Source: an uncultured Planctomycetaceae bacterium (GTDB lineage Bacteria > Planctomycetota > Planctomycetia > Pirellulales > Pirellulaceae). Taken from it: a stretch of DNA of 18,816 nucleotides. The translations under genes were made by a program, and so were the position numbers. The stretch covers positions 1-18,816 of the forward strand of contig CAIYOB010000369.1 of assembly GCA_903927685.1 (NCBI GenBank), read 5' to 3'. Positions 1 through 8,400 of this stretch are shown here, piece after piece. How positions within the stretch are numbered: position 1 is the stretch's first letter; each line of letters begins with the position of its first letter. Under the pieces are notes generated by a model. The model had not been told where the DNA came from, searched no databases, and saw nothing but the letters and a program-made list of their open reading frames with translations.

Positions 1-251
1 CGCCGCAGGCAGCCGTCGACCGTGCCTTGGGCCGTATCGCAAATCGCCACCAGGTTCTCTTGCAGCGACGGTTCGACGTGCCCGCCGCCGCGGCCGCCGA
101 CGCCGATTCCGGCGATGTTCAGTTTCTCGTTCGCGGCATAGCTGGTCGCCGCCGACTGGCCTTGGGGATACGTCGCGCGCCAAGGGATCACGGTCAGGCC
201 GGCGGCGATCGTCGACGATTTGAGAAACACGCGGCGGGACAGGCGGGACAT
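1..251 (-). CDS. Tat-exported Gfo/Idh/MocA-family oxidoreductase, N-terminal part (runs off the left edge)
   Basis: Only the first 83 residues are in the window; the gene continues past base 1. The N-terminus has a twin-arginine signal (SRRVFLK at residues 5-11, then a hydrophobic stretch TIAAGLTVIPW), so export by the Tat pathway is predicted. It is followed by a Rossmann dinucleotide-binding start, NIAGIGVGGRGGGH at about residues 45-58, and the second strand VAICD at 68-72. This layout is typical of planctomycete exported NAD(P)-dependent sugar dehydrogenase-like proteins. The ATG at 251 is supported by a ribosome binding site AAAGGAG at 258-264, six bases upstream. The substrate is unknown. 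The family call is firm from the signal plus Rossmann motif, but the C-terminal domain cannot be seen. Confidence 0.85.
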   Translation of the reverse strand, partial: MSRLSRRVFLKSSTIAAGLTVIPWRATYPQGQSAATSYAANEKLNIAGIGVGGRGGGHVEPSLQENLVAICDTAQGTVDGCLR

Positions 252-300
252 GGCAAGCTCCTTTGCAGCGGGAGGGAATGGGGCGGGACGTCCTCCATCG

Positions 301-379
301 TAGCCCGAAGCGCAAGCGAGAGGGAAGTAGGGGAGCAAACGCCACCCTAGCCCGAAGCGCAAGCGAGAGGGAAGTAGGG
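301..379. repeat. Two identical 32-bp direct repeats in an intergenic spacer
   Basis: Identical 32-bp units lie at 301-332 and 348-379, each beginning TAGCCCGAAGCGCAAGCGAG, separated by 15 bp of unrelated sequence (period 47). They sit between the start of the exported oxidoreductase and the hypothetical gene at 562. Similar CCCGAAGCG-CAAGCGAG sequences are, from memory, dispersed intergenic repeats in Pirellulales genomes; that is recollection, not a search. The rest of the 252-561 spacer shows no convincing gene, only the ribosome binding site of the left gene and weak AT-richer sequence at 380-440. Confidence 0.9.
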
Positions 380-561
380 CAACAAGTTCCGTTTCTTGCG
401 TGTCACACGCCGTCTCGGCTCACAGATGATTAAGTAGGAGACACCCTCGCGTAGCGGGCGTGGAAACAACCACGGGCCATTCGTCAACAGCGCCCCAGTG
501 CGCTTCGTCCCACCCACCAGGCCCCACCTCGCCTGCGCCGCCAGGGCCCCGGAAGTATCTC

Positions 562-1296
562 ATGCATACCGCTGATCGAGGCCTTGCGAACACTCGTTTT
601 CACATTTCTTGCCCGGGTGTCTGTTTGCGCCGGATGGGGGTGTTGGCCGTCGTGGTCCTGCTGTGGGCGGGAGCCAGCCGGATCTGCGTGATCGCCTTTG
701 CCCCGGACTGCACCCGGGAAATGCTTGGCGCGAACGACCGGGCGTCGCGGGGAACGGCGGCCGGGACTTCTTGTCCGGGATTGTGCCAGGAAACTGACTT
801 GCTACCGGAAGAAGAATTCCCGCAACCGGTTCCCTTGTACGACAACCGCGGCGCGTTCCCGATGCCTGTCGCAACCATGGGCCAGATGCCTCTCATCCCG
901 TACACCGCGCCCTCCCTTGTCGGCGAGCTGTCGGTGCATTTGGAGCAACTGCATTACTGCCACATCGGTGGCCCCTTTGTTTGCGGGGGCAAACTGGTCA
1001 TCGACGGACCGGCTGGCCCGTGTCAGGTGGTTGTGAAGTGGCTTGGGACCCGCTGGGCTGGCATACATATCGAGGACGGCACTCGCGACCGCTTGCGTGA
1101 GAACTTGTCGCTGCCGGAAGCCTGTCCGGCCGTCGCGGCCCCGCAACTCGAACCCGCGCGGATTCACGGCCTGCTGGCACAGCTCAACGGCCAGGAGCAT
1201 GCGGAAGCCGGAAGCCAATTGAATCTGGCTGTGTTTCAACTCGTCCAGCAGGCGTTTGACAGTGAGCGTGTAGAGCCCGCCTATGGGGCACCATAA
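562..1296 (+). CDS. Hypothetical protein with an N-terminal membrane anchor
   Basis: I do not recognise this protein. From the ATG at 562 it has 244 residues. One hydrophobic segment lies at about residues 25-47 (MGVLAVVVLLWAG then ICVIAFA), which could be an uncleaved anchor or a signal sequence. A Cys-containing region follows (CTRE, SCPGLCQE), then an acidic and proline-rich stretch, then a more structured-looking half with HYCHIGGPFVCGG and VKWLGTRWAGIHIEDGTRDRL. The open frame extends upstream to a GTG at 460, but those 34 extra residues are low-complexity and lack a well-placed ribosome binding site. GGAAG at 551-555 is well spaced for the start at 562. A further in-frame ATG at 634 would put the hydrophobic segment at the very N-terminus. 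It lies alone between the repeat spacer and rhaA. A shadow-frame artefact is not fully excluded. Confidence 0.5.
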   Translation: MHTADRGLANTRFHISCPGVCLRRMGVLAVVVLLWAGASRICVIAFAPDCTREMLGANDRASRGTAAGTSCPGLCQETDLLPEEEFPQPVPLYDNRGAFPMPVATMGQMPLIPYTAPSLVGELSVHLEQLHYCHIGGPFVCGGKLVIDGPAGPCQVVVKWLGTRWAGIHIEDGTRDRLRENLSLPEACPAVAAPQLEPARIHGLLAQLNGQEHAEAGSQLNLAVFQLVQQAFDSERVEPAYGAP

Positions 1297-1546
1297 CGCC
1301 TGCCGTGATCGCTGCGGACCGGCGGCGCCTTTTCCCCTCCCACCAGCCGCTTGGCCGCTCGCGCCCCGCGAATCGGAGCCAGAACCAACGGCGGTCAGGA
1401 ACGCGAACGCTGGCAGGTTGGGCCACGAACAGATTTGGCTGCTGGCCCTCTCCGGCCTGTAGTTTCCAGTCAACAAATCTGCTACACTTGGCAGCCCTGA
1501 GTGGCGGCACAGTTTTTGGGCTATTTATCCGGAGCTGGAGCGAACG

Positions 1547-2815
1547 ATGGCAGATTCCCCGAAGCTGATAGAACAGGCTTTTTCCCTGGCGAAAGAACGA
1601 TATGCGGCAATCGGCGTCGACGTCCAGGCGGCGATCGACAGCTTGGCGCGGGTGCCGGTCTCGCTGCACTGTTGGCAGGGCGATGACGTGGGTGGCTTCG
1701 AGAAGAGCGGCGAGGAGCTGGGCGGCGGCTTGGCAGTGACGGGCAACTACCCCGGCAAAGCCCGCACGCCGGACGAATTGCGGGCGGACCTGGACGTGGC
1801 CTCGTCCGTGATCCCCGGAACGCATCGACTGAATCTGCATGCCTGCTACGCGGAACTGGGTGGCCAGCGCGTCGAGCGGAACGAGTTGCAGCCGGCGCAC
1901 TTCCAGCGTTGGATCGACTGGGCCAAGTCCAAGAGGATGGGAATGGACTTCAATCCCACCTATTTTGCCCATCCTAAGGTGGCCGACGGCTTCACCTTGA
2001 CGCACCAGGACGAGGGCATCCGCCGGTTCTGGGTCGAGCACGGGATCGCCTGCCGCAAGATCGGGGCCGCGATGGGCCAGGCTTTGGGCACGCCGTGCGT
2101 CACGAACGTTTGGATCCCGGACGGCATGAAGGACCTGACGATCGACCGCAAGGCGCCTCGCGAGCGGCTGCAGCGATCGTTGGACGAGATGTTCGCCGAA
2201 CCGCTGGATCCCGCCTACAACCTGGACGCGGTCGAAGCCAAGCTGTTCGGCATCGGCTCGGAGACCTACGTCCCCGGCTCGCACGAATTCTACCTGGGCT
2301 ATGCCATCCGCAACCAGAAGCTGTTGTGCCTGGACGCGGGCCATTTCCATCCCACCGAGACGATTGCCGACAAGATCTCGTCCGTCCTGCTGTACCTGAA
2401 CGAGATCCTGCTGCATGTCAGCCGGGGCATCCGTTGGGACAGTGACCACGTGGTGGTCCTGAACGACGACTTGCGGGCGATCGCCGACGAGTTGGTGCGG
2501 GGCGGCTTCCTCCACCGCGTCCACATCGGCTTGGACTACTTCGACGCCAGCATCAATCGCGTGGCGGCTTGGGCCATCGGCACCCGCGCGATGCTCAAGG
2601 CCCTGCTTGGGGCGTTGCTGGAACCGATCGCCCAACTGCGGCAACTGGAACAGACCGGCGATTACACCGGTCGCCTGGCCCTGCTGGAAGAGATCAAGAC
2701 CTTGCCCCAAGGGGCCGTTTGGGACTACTACTGCCTGCAAGCCGGCGTCCCCGTCGGCTTGGCCTGGCTGGATGTCGTCCGCAAATACGAAGCCGACGTC
2801 CTGAGCAAACGCTAG
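1547..2815 (+). CDS. rhaA: L-rhamnose isomerase
   Basis: This cytoplasmic enzyme interconverts L-rhamnose and L-rhamnulose, the first step of rhamnose catabolism. The 422-residue length matches RhaA (about 420). Family landmarks are clear: [15 protein letters not shown] near residue 38, NLHACYAE at 96-103, [13 protein letters not shown] at 132-144, [12 protein letters not shown] at 244-255, [11 protein letters not shown] at 261-271, RWDSDHVV at 296-303 and [11 protein letters not shown] at 328-338. By comparison with the known enzyme, the metal-binding acidic residues correspond to E247, D263, D298, D300 and D330, all present. The ATG at 1547 has GGAGCTGGAG upstream. The next gene is a rhamnose transporter, so uptake and isomerisation are paired. 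No rhamnulokinase, aldolase or regulator is in the window. Confidence 0.97.
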   Translation: MADSPKLIEQAFSLAKERYAAIGVDVQAAIDSLARVPVSLHCWQGDDVGGFEKSGEELGGGLAVTGNYPGKARTPDELRADLDVASSVIPGTHRLNLHACYAELGGQRVERNELQPAHFQRWIDWAKSKRMGMDFNPTYFAHPKVADGFTLTHQDEGIRRFWVEHGIACRKIGAAMGQALGTPCVTNVWIPDGMKDLTIDRKAPRERLQRSLDEMFAEPLDPAYNLDAVEAKLFGIGSETYVPGSHEFYLGYAIRNQKLLCLDAGHFHPTETIADKISSVLLYLNEILLHVSRGIRWDSDHVVVLNDDLRAIADELVRGGFLHRVHIGLDYFDASINRVAAWAIGTRAMLKALLGALLEPIAQLRQLEQTGDYTGRLALLEEIKTLPQGAVWDYYCLQAGVPVGLAWLDVVRKYEADVLSKR

Positions 2816-2835
2816 TCCATATCCAGCCATTCGTA

Positions 2836-2874
2836 GGACGGAGTTCATTTCGTCCCAACGGACGGAAGTCCGTT
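2836..2874. repeat. Hairpin-forming intergenic repeat between rhaA and rhaT
   Basis: AACGGAC at 2857-2863 and GTCCGTT at 2868-2874 form a perfect seven-base stem around a GGAA loop. Just before it, GGACG at 2836-2840 can pair with CGTCC at 2851-2855. The sequence context (GTAGGACGG then GACGGAAGTCC) resembles short dispersed elements I associate with planctomycete intergenic DNA. It could weaken transcription between rhaA and rhaT or protect the rhaA mRNA 3' end, but it has no T-tract, so a classical intrinsic terminator is not supported. Confidence 0.7.
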
Positions 2875-2886
2875 CCACGAACAACA

Positions 2887-2928
2887 AAGAACCAGGAACT
2901 AAGAACCAGGAACTAAGAACGAAGAACC
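2887..2928. repeat. 14-bp tandem repeat (three units) before rhaT
   Basis: The unit AAGAACCAGGAACT occurs exactly at 2887-2900 and 2901-2914, with a diverged third copy at 2915-2928. It ends nine bases before the rhaT start and occupies the place where the ribosome binding site should be. It looks like a low-complexity replication-slippage tract, much less GC-rich than its surroundings. Confidence 0.9.
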
Positions 2929-2937
2929 AGACTTCCC

Positions 2938-4143
2938 ATGAATGCCAACCCTTTCCTCGGCGTCTTCTTCCACTGGCTTGGCGGTCTTGCCTCCGGTAGC
3001 TTCTACGTGCCTTACAAAGGCGTACGCAAGTGGGCCTGGGAGGTTTACTGGCTGGTCGGCGGCGTGTTCAGCTGGATCATCTGCCCCTGGGTGCTGGCAA
3101 CGCTGATGACCAACGACGTCGTGGGCGTGTTGGGCCAGCAGACGTGGGGCACCCTGTGGTGGACGTATTTCTTTGGCGCCATGTGGGGGTTCGGCGGGTT
3201 GACGTTCGGCTTGACGATGCGGTACCTCGGCATGTCGCTGGGCATGGGCGTCGCCCTGGGCTACTGTGCCGCGTTCGGGACGTTGTTACCGCCGATCTTC
3301 AAGGTGTTCATTCCCAAGATTCCGGTCAACGAGGACATCGTTCAGATCGCCTCGTCGTTTCCCGGGCAAGTCACCTTGACCGGCGTCGCCGTCTGCTTGC
3401 TGGGCATCGCCATCGCCGCCTTGGCCGGCTTGACCAAGGAGCGGGAGATGCCCGAGGAAGAGAAGAAGAAGGCGATCGCCGAGTTCAGTTTCGTGAAAGG
3501 CATCCTTGTCGCCACGTTCTCCGGGATCATGAGCGCCTGTTTTGCGTTTGCCCTGGCGGCGGGCAATCCGATTGCCACAGCGTCCGAGGCCGCCGGCACG
3601 GCCACCCTGTGGACCGGACTACCCAAGCTGATCGTGGTCATGCTGGGTGGCTTTACGACGAACTTCGTCTGGTGCGTCCTGCTGAACTTCCGCAACAAGA
3701 CCGGTTACCAGTACTTCTCGCCCACACTGTTGCAGGCGCCGCCCAAGCGTGAGGACGAGACGATCATCGAGACGGCGATCGACGCGCCCAGCGAGGAAGT
3801 CGTCACGCATGCGCCGGGCGTCCAGCGGGCGGACACCGACCTCCGCGTGCCCTTGGTCCGCAACTACTTTTTCTCCGCCCTGGCCGGGACGACCTGGTAC
3901 TTCCAGTTCTTCTTCTACACCATGGGTGAGACCCAAATGGGAGAATTCAAGTTTGCCAGCTGGACGCTGCACATGGCCAGCATCATCATTTTCAGCACGC
4001 TCTGGGGAATCGTGCTGCACGAATGGAAGGGCAGCAGCCCGCGGACCCACAAGCTGATCGCCATCGGTTTGGGCGTGCTGGTCCTGTCGACGATCATCGT
4101 GGGCTACGGGAATTACCTCACGCCGCCTGCGGCGGCCCATTGA
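2938..4143 (+). CDS. rhaT: L-rhamnose/proton symporter, RhaT family
   Basis: This is an inner-membrane carrier of the drug/metabolite transporter superfamily that imports L-rhamnose with a proton. The N-terminus NPFLGVFFHWLGGLASGSFY and the following KGVRKWAWEVYWLVGGVFSW are hallmark RhaT sequence. About ten hydrophobic segments can be counted, including residues 36-56, 74-92, 103-121, 145-165, 185-208, 228-250, 310-328, 343-361 and 372-390. At 401 residues it is longer than the roughly 344-residue E. coli protein; a charged hydrophilic loop at about 266-308 (KREDETIIETAIDAPSEE) explains much of the difference. There is no obvious ribosome binding site, because the region upstream of the ATG is the 14-bp tandem repeat. 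It follows rhaA by 122 bp on the same strand. Confidence 0.93.
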   Translation: MNANPFLGVFFHWLGGLASGSFYVPYKGVRKWAWEVYWLVGGVFSWIICPWVLATLMTNDVVGVLGQQTWGTLWWTYFFGAMWGFGGLTFGLTMRYLGMSLGMGVALGYCAAFGTLLPPIFKVFIPKIPVNEDIVQIASSFPGQVTLTGVAVCLLGIAIAALAGLTKEREMPEEEKKKAIAEFSFVKGILVATFSGIMSACFAFALAAGNPIATASEAAGTATLWTGLPKLIVVMLGGFTTNFVWCVLLNFRNKTGYQYFSPTLLQAPPKREDETIIETAIDAPSEEVVTHAPGVQRADTDLRVPLVRNYFFSALAGTTWYFQFFFYTMGETQMGEFKFASWTLHMASIIIFSTLWGIVLHEWKGSSPRTHKLIAIGLGVLVLSTIIVGYGNYLTPPAAAH

Positions 4144-4216
4144 TCCAAGTTTTGCGAACGGCAGTCTGAGGACGGTCTGTCACAGCCTCATCCAGAAAAC
4201 CGCGAGGGAGACCAAC

Positions 4217-5509
4217 ATGAAGAACGTCATCTCGTTTGTGCTCGGTGGTGGTCGAGGGACGCGTCTGTATCCGCTGACCAAGTATCGCGCCAAGCCCGCC
4301 GTGCCCCTGGCGGGCAAGTACCGCTTGATCGACATCCCGCTGTCGAATTGCTTGAACAGCGGCATCAATCGAATCTACGTCTTGACCCAATTCCTGTCCG
4401 TCAGTCTGCATCGCCACATCCGACAAACGTATCGTTTCGACCACTTCAGCGGTGGGTTTGTCGAATTGCTGGCTGCCCAGCAGACGATGGACGAGGGCAC
4501 GGACTGGTACCAGGGCACGGCCGACGCAGTCCGCAAAAACGTCCGCTATCTCCAGCAGCCGGGGGTGGACTATGTGCTGATCCTGTCCGGCGACCAGTTG
4601 TATCGCATGGACTATGCGGAACTGATCCGCACCCACGAGGAAAAAGGAGCCGATGTGACGATCGCCGGTCTGCGGGTCTCCAGCAGCGCTGCCAGCGGGC
4701 TGGGTATCATGCGCACCGACACCGGCGGACGGATTACCGGGTTTGTCGAGAAACCGAAGACGGAAGAGCAACTGAAGACCGTGCGGCTGGAACCCGAGTG
4801 GATGCGGCAGCAGGGCCTGCCGGCCGACGGCCGCGACTGCCTGGCCAACATGGGGATCTACCTGTTCAAGCGGGATCTGATGGTGGATCTGATGAAGAAC
4901 ACCCAGTACCAGGATTTCGGCAAGGAGATCTTCCCGCAGGTCATCCACAACAAGCATGTCCAAGTGCACATGTTCGACGGCTACTGGGAGGACATCGGCA
5001 CGATCAAAGCGTTCTACGACGCCAACCTGAGTCTGGTGCATGCGGATTCGCCGTACCAGCTGAATTGCCCCGAATCGCCGGTCTATTCGCGGGCCCGCTA
5101 CCTGCCGCCATCCCAGATCGAAGGCGCGGCGATCCGCTCCAGTTTCATCGCCGACGGCTGCCAAATCGGCGACGGAGCGGTGATCGAGAACAGCATCATC
5201 GGGCTCCGCAGCATCATCGGCCCGGGGGTGACCATCCGCAATTCGATCCTGATGGGCGATGACTTCTACGAGGGAGCGCTGGACCTCGACCAGAACCGCC
5301 TGACCGGCCGGCCGCCGATGGGAATTGGGGCGGGCAGCGTGATCGAGGGCTCGATTGTCGACAAGAACTGCCGCATTGGCTGCAACGTCCGGATCGTCAA
5401 CGCCCGCCAGATCGACAACAGCGATGGCGACAGCAGCACGTGCATGATCCGCGATGGCATCCCGATCGTGCTCAAAGAAGCCGTGTTGCCCGACGGCTGG
5501 ACGCTGTAG
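4217..5509 (+). CDS. glgC: Glucose-1-phosphate adenylyltransferase (ADP-glucose pyrophosphorylase)
   Basis: The enzyme makes ADP-glucose from ATP and glucose-1-phosphate, the committed step of glycogen synthesis. The 430-residue length is typical. The N-terminal nucleotidyltransferase domain shows [20 protein letters not shown] at 10-29, [11 protein letters not shown] at 40-50, the GTADAVR segment at 100-106, [10 protein letters not shown] at 124-133 containing the catalytic Asp (D126), FVEKPK at 177-182, and NMGIYLF at 211-217. GYWEDIGTI follows. The C-terminal third has hexapeptide-like repeats ([37 protein letters not shown]) of a left-handed beta-helix. A GAGGGAG ribosome binding site precedes the ATG. 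No other glycogen gene is in the window, and the 73-bp gap after rhaT leaves co-transcription open. Confidence 0.96.
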   Translation: MKNVISFVLGGGRGTRLYPLTKYRAKPAVPLAGKYRLIDIPLSNCLNSGINRIYVLTQFLSVSLHRHIRQTYRFDHFSGGFVELLAAQQTMDEGTDWYQGTADAVRKNVRYLQQPGVDYVLILSGDQLYRMDYAELIRTHEEKGADVTIAGLRVSSSAASGLGIMRTDTGGRITGFVEKPKTEEQLKTVRLEPEWMRQQGLPADGRDCLANMGIYLFKRDLMVDLMKNTQYQDFGKEIFPQVIHNKHVQVHMFDGYWEDIGTIKAFYDANLSLVHADSPYQLNCPESPVYSRARYLPPSQIEGAAIRSSFIADGCQIGDGAVIENSIIGLRSIIGPGVTIRNSILMGDDFYEGALDLDQNRLTGRPPMGIGAGSVIEGSIVDKNCRIGCNVRIVNARQIDNSDGDSSTCMIRDGIPIVLKEAVLPDGWTL

Positions 5510-5545
5510 ACGTGCTCCCCAACGCCAGCCTTGGCAGTGCCGGCG

Positions 5546-5624
5546 TGCCTGGGGTCGAGTGCAGCGAGCCCACAGAACAAGACTGGGGGCGCGCCGCTCG
5601 TACCTCGCGGCTTGACCCCAGGCA
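5546..5624. terminator. Long imperfect inverted repeat between convergent glgC and STAS gene
   Basis: TGCCTGGGGTC at 5546-5556 pairs exactly with GACCCCAGGCA at 5614-5624. The pairing continues imperfectly inward (GAGTGCAGCGAG against CTCGCGGCTT) around a GC-rich centre holding ACTGGGGGCGCGCCGC. It lies in the 146-bp gap between two converging genes, so a bidirectional transcription stop is a reasonable role. The sequence also looks like a dispersed GC-rich repeat rather than a plain terminator, and no T-tract flanks it. Confidence 0.65.
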
Positions 5625-5655
5625 CCCAACCCGACTTCTCAAGCTGGACCAGCCA

Positions 5656-6018
5656 CTACCCCCGGCGCAGGATCTGGATCACGTCGGCTTCCGATTTGTC
5701 GGCGTGATCAAAGGGCAGTGACCGGCCCAGCATCCCCAGCACTTCTTGGAACCCCTCCGGCGCCCCGCAGCATTCGATGCGGCCCCCCTGCGACTTGAGC
5801 GACTTGACCAAGACCAGCAGCTTGCCGACGACCAGCGACGACAATTGCCGAACGGCGCGGAAGCTGACCAGCAGCCGGGCAGGTTTGCTCTGGGCGGCGA
5901 ATTGGAGCAGCTCGCGGCCTTGTTCCGCGGCGGCGTTGCGGTCTGTTCCCACGTCTGCCAAGTAGATAATCTGCACGCCGTCGCGTTCCAAGGTCTCAAA
6001 ATAGCGGTAGTCCGTCAT
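5656..6018 (-). CDS. STAS-domain protein (anti-sigma factor antagonist-like)
   Basis: This single-domain cytoplasmic protein of 120 residues has the STAS fold pattern: VQIIYLADVGTDRNAAAEQGRELLQF at 15-40, the strand ARLLVSF at 47-53, then RQLSSLVVGKLLVLVKSLKSQGGRIECCG at 57-85, matching the SpoIIAA region that carries the regulatory serine. S61 aligns with the phosphorylated serine position, but the usual preceding Asp is Leu (L59), as in a subset of STAS proteins. Such proteins usually bind a serine kinase/anti-sigma factor or act in larger signalling complexes. No partner kinase, phosphatase or sigma factor is adjacent. The ATG at 6018 has a purine-rich AAAGGGGAAG site upstream. The gene is divergent from the MFS/spermidine synthase gene with an 83-bp shared promoter region. 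Confidence 0.85.
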   Translation of the reverse strand: MTDYRYFETLERDGVQIIYLADVGTDRNAAAEQGRELLQFAAQSKPARLLVSFRAVRQLSSLVVGKLLVLVKSLKSQGGRIECCGAPEGFQEVLGMLGRSLPFDHADKSEADVIQILRRG

Positions 6019-6101
6019 CGTCGTTGCTTCCCCTTTGCCTCTACCAGTCTACCGCGTATGCTGTGGCAAGAGAAGCTTGATTCACGCCGCCGGAGTCTCC
6101 T

Positions 6102-8267
6102 ATGAAAGACCGGTCTGCCGCTGGCCTGGCCATCTGGTTCGCCGCGACCGTCCTGTTGGGCGCTTTCCTGCTGTTCCAAGTCCAGCCGTTGTTCAGCAAG
6201 ATGATCCTCCCCTGGTTTGGCGGAAGCCCGGCCGTCTGGACCACCTGCCTGCTGTTCTTTCAGACGGTCCTGTTGGCCGGGTACGCCTATGCGCACGGGC
6301 TGTCCCTGGTTCGCCCCGTGTCGAGCCAACCGATCGTCCATTTAACCTTGGCAGCCTTGACGCTGCTGTTGCTGCCCATCACCCCGGCGGGGTCCTGGCT
6401 GCCCGCGGACGGCGCGCACCCCGTCGGCCGGATCCTGCTGCTGTTGACGCGGCACGTGGGTCTGCCGTACCTGCTGTTGGCGGCCACCTCGCCGCTGGTG
6501 CAGAGCTGGTTTGCGGCCGTGTATGCCGATCGTTCCCCGTATCGACTGTACGCCCTGTCGAATTTGGGCTCTCTGGCCGGCCTGCTCAGCTATCCGTTCG
6601 TCGTCGAGCCGCTGCTGACGACGGCTCGTCAGGGGCTGGGTTGGTCGCTGGCTTTCGGCGGCTATACCGTGCTGTGCGGCGTGATCGCCCTGCGATTGCG
6701 GCGGTTGCCCCTGTCCGCCGCGGCGGCTCAACCAGCCGAGCCGGCGTCCTCCCCACGCGTCCAGGCGGCGCCGGGCAAGGCGCGTTGGGCCTGGTGGATT
6801 CTGTTGCCCGCCTTGGGGTCGGTCCTGCTGATGTCGATCACCAGCCACGTGTGTCAGAATGTAGCGGTGATCCCGCTGCTGTGGATCGTCCCGTTGGCCC
6901 TGTACCTGGTGACGTTCATCATCTGCTTTGATCGGGAACGCTGGTACGTGCGGCGGTGGTACGCCGCGGTCGCGATCCTGGCGATGCTGGCCGCCAGCTA
7001 TTTGGTCTTGTTGCGGTATCTGGACAGGGCGTTTCAGTCCTTGGGCCTGGACATGCTGTGGGTCCGCTTGACCCAGGGCGTGGTCGCGGAGGCCGCAGTT
7101 TACCTGGTGCTCTTGTTCGCGCTGTGCATGCTCTGCCACGGCGAATTGGTCCGGCGGAAGCCGCCCCCCCGGCAGCTGACCTCGTTCTATCTGGCCGTGT
7201 CCACAGGCGGCGCGCTGGGCGGCTTGTTCGTGGCCGTGCTCAGCCCGCTGCTGTTCTCGTCGTACCTGGAGTTGAATCTCAGCCTGGTGCTTGGTTTCGG
7301 CTTGGCCGTGGTCGTGTTTGTCGACGAGGCCCGCGCGGACTGGCTGCCCCGCTCCTCCGGTTTGTTGCGGGGCGCGGCCGGGGCCTTGGCCGTCGCGGTG
7401 CTGGCGATCGTGGTCTGGGGCCAGTGGGAAGCGTGGGACCGGGAAGGCGGTCTGGTGCGGACGCGCAATTTCTACGGCGTGATGTCGGTCAAGGAGCGTT
7501 TCCCGTTGAAGCCCGAGTGGCGCGGTTTGGCGCTGTATCACGGCCGGACGTTGCACGGTTTCGAGCACACCCTGCCGGCGCTGCGCGGCCGGCCGACGAC
7601 CTATTACTCCGAGGACAGCGGCGTGGGGCGGGCGCTGACCGCGATTCGCGGTGACAAGCCGTTGCGCGTCGGGCTCGTCGGCTTGGGCGTCGGCACCCTG
7701 GCGGCTTATGGCCGGAAGGGCGACTATTTCCGGTTCTACGAGATCGACGGCGATGTCGTCCGGTTGGCTCGGGAGTATTTTACCTTCCTCCCTCACTGCG
7801 CGGCCAGCGTCGAGATCGTGCCCGGCGACGCCCGCCTGTCGCTCGAGCGGGAATCGCCCCAGCAGTTCGACATGCTGGTCCTGGATGCGTTCAGCGGCGA
7901 CACGGTTCCCGTCCACTTGCTGACGGTCGAGGCGTTTACTGCGTACTTGCGGCACCTGGCTCCCGACGGAGTGATCGCCGCTCACATCAGCAGCCGCTAC
8001 GTCGACTTGATCCCCGTGGTGGCCGGATTGGCGCAGCACATGGAACTCGAAGCCGCGTTCTTGCCGTGGCCCGCAGAGATTTCCGGAATTGACTGGGCGG
8101 ACACGATGGGCTTGTCGGTGACGCCGTCCCAATGGATGTTGCTGACACGCAATCGTCAGTTGTGGGAGCGAGCGCCGATCCGGGAGACGGCTCAGAGCGT
8201 GCCCATCAACGGCCCGCTGCCCCTGTGGACCGACCAGTACAACAACCTGTTACAGGTCCTGCGCTGA
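6102..8267 (+). CDS. Fused MFS-like membrane domain / spermidine synthase-like protein
   Basis: This 721-residue protein has two parts. The first roughly 460 residues are a polytopic membrane domain with about a dozen hydrophobic segments. It opens with the family signature AIWFAATVLLGAFLLFQVQPLFSKMILPWFGGSPAVW at about residues 10-46 and includes YLLLAATSPLVQSWFA and LYALSNLGSLAGLLSYPF. The C-terminal part is a Rossmann methyltransferase-type domain like spermidine synthase: VGLVGLGVGTLAAYG at about 522-536, FYEIDGDVVRLA at about 545-556, and DMLVLDAFSGDTVPVHLLT at about 591-609. Known members are annotated as fused MFS/spermidine synthases, but their reaction is generally unproven, and polyamine synthesis should not be assumed. 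A GGAG ribosome binding site lies just before the ATG. Confidence 0.9.
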   Translation: MKDRSAAGLAIWFAATVLLGAFLLFQVQPLFSKMILPWFGGSPAVWTTCLLFFQTVLLAGYAYAHGLSLVRPVSSQPIVHLTLAALTLLLLPITPAGSWLPADGAHPVGRILLLLTRHVGLPYLLLAATSPLVQSWFAAVYADRSPYRLYALSNLGSLAGLLSYPFVVEPLLTTARQGLGWSLAFGGYTVLCGVIALRLRRLPLSAAAAQPAEPASSPRVQAAPGKARWAWWILLPALGSVLLMSITSHVCQNVAVIPLLWIVPLALYLVTFIICFDRERWYVRRWYAAVAILAMLAASYLVLLRYLDRAFQSLGLDMLWVRLTQGVVAEAAVYLVLLFALCMLCHGELVRRKPPPRQLTSFYLAVSTGGALGGLFVAVLSPLLFSSYLELNLSLVLGFGLAVVVFVDEARADWLPRSSGLLRGAAGALAVAVLAIVVWGQWEAWDREGGLVRTRNFYGVMSVKERFPLKPEWRGLALYHGRTLHGFEHTLPALRGRPTTYYSEDSGVGRALTAIRGDKPLRVGLVGLGVGTLAAYGRKGDYFRFYEIDGDVVRLAREYFTFLPHCAASVEIVPGDARLSLERESPQQFDMLVLDAFSGDTVPVHLLTVEAFTAYLRHLAPDGVIAAHISSRYVDLIPVVAGLAQHMELEAAFLPWPAEISGIDWADTMGLSVTPSQWMLLTRNRQLWERAPIRETAQSVPINGPLPLWTDQYNNLLQVLR

Positions 8268-8400
8268 AATCGGCCGCCAGCGTGTCGGATAGTGGATTTC
8301 GCCGCGGATTTCGGGTATGTTCTGGGTTAAGTCGGCTGGCCCGACTCGTTTTTCGGCTCCGGACGGGTGTATCTCTCCGACGTCGCCAGGGGGCACTCGG

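Noticed and set aside
1440..1546. Possible promoter upstream of rhaA (TACACT-like -10)
   Set aside because: No convincing -35 at proper spacing, and planctomycete promoter consensus is too loose for a call.
1184..2887. A 567-codon minus-strand open frame opposite rhaA
   Set aside because: The opposite strand encodes a clear L-rhamnose isomerase with conserved motifs, so this is a codon-bias shadow.
6342..8132. A 596-codon minus-strand open frame opposite the MFS/spermidine synthase gene
   Set aside because: It is Gln/Arg/His-rich with no recognisable domain and lies fully antisense to a supported gene.
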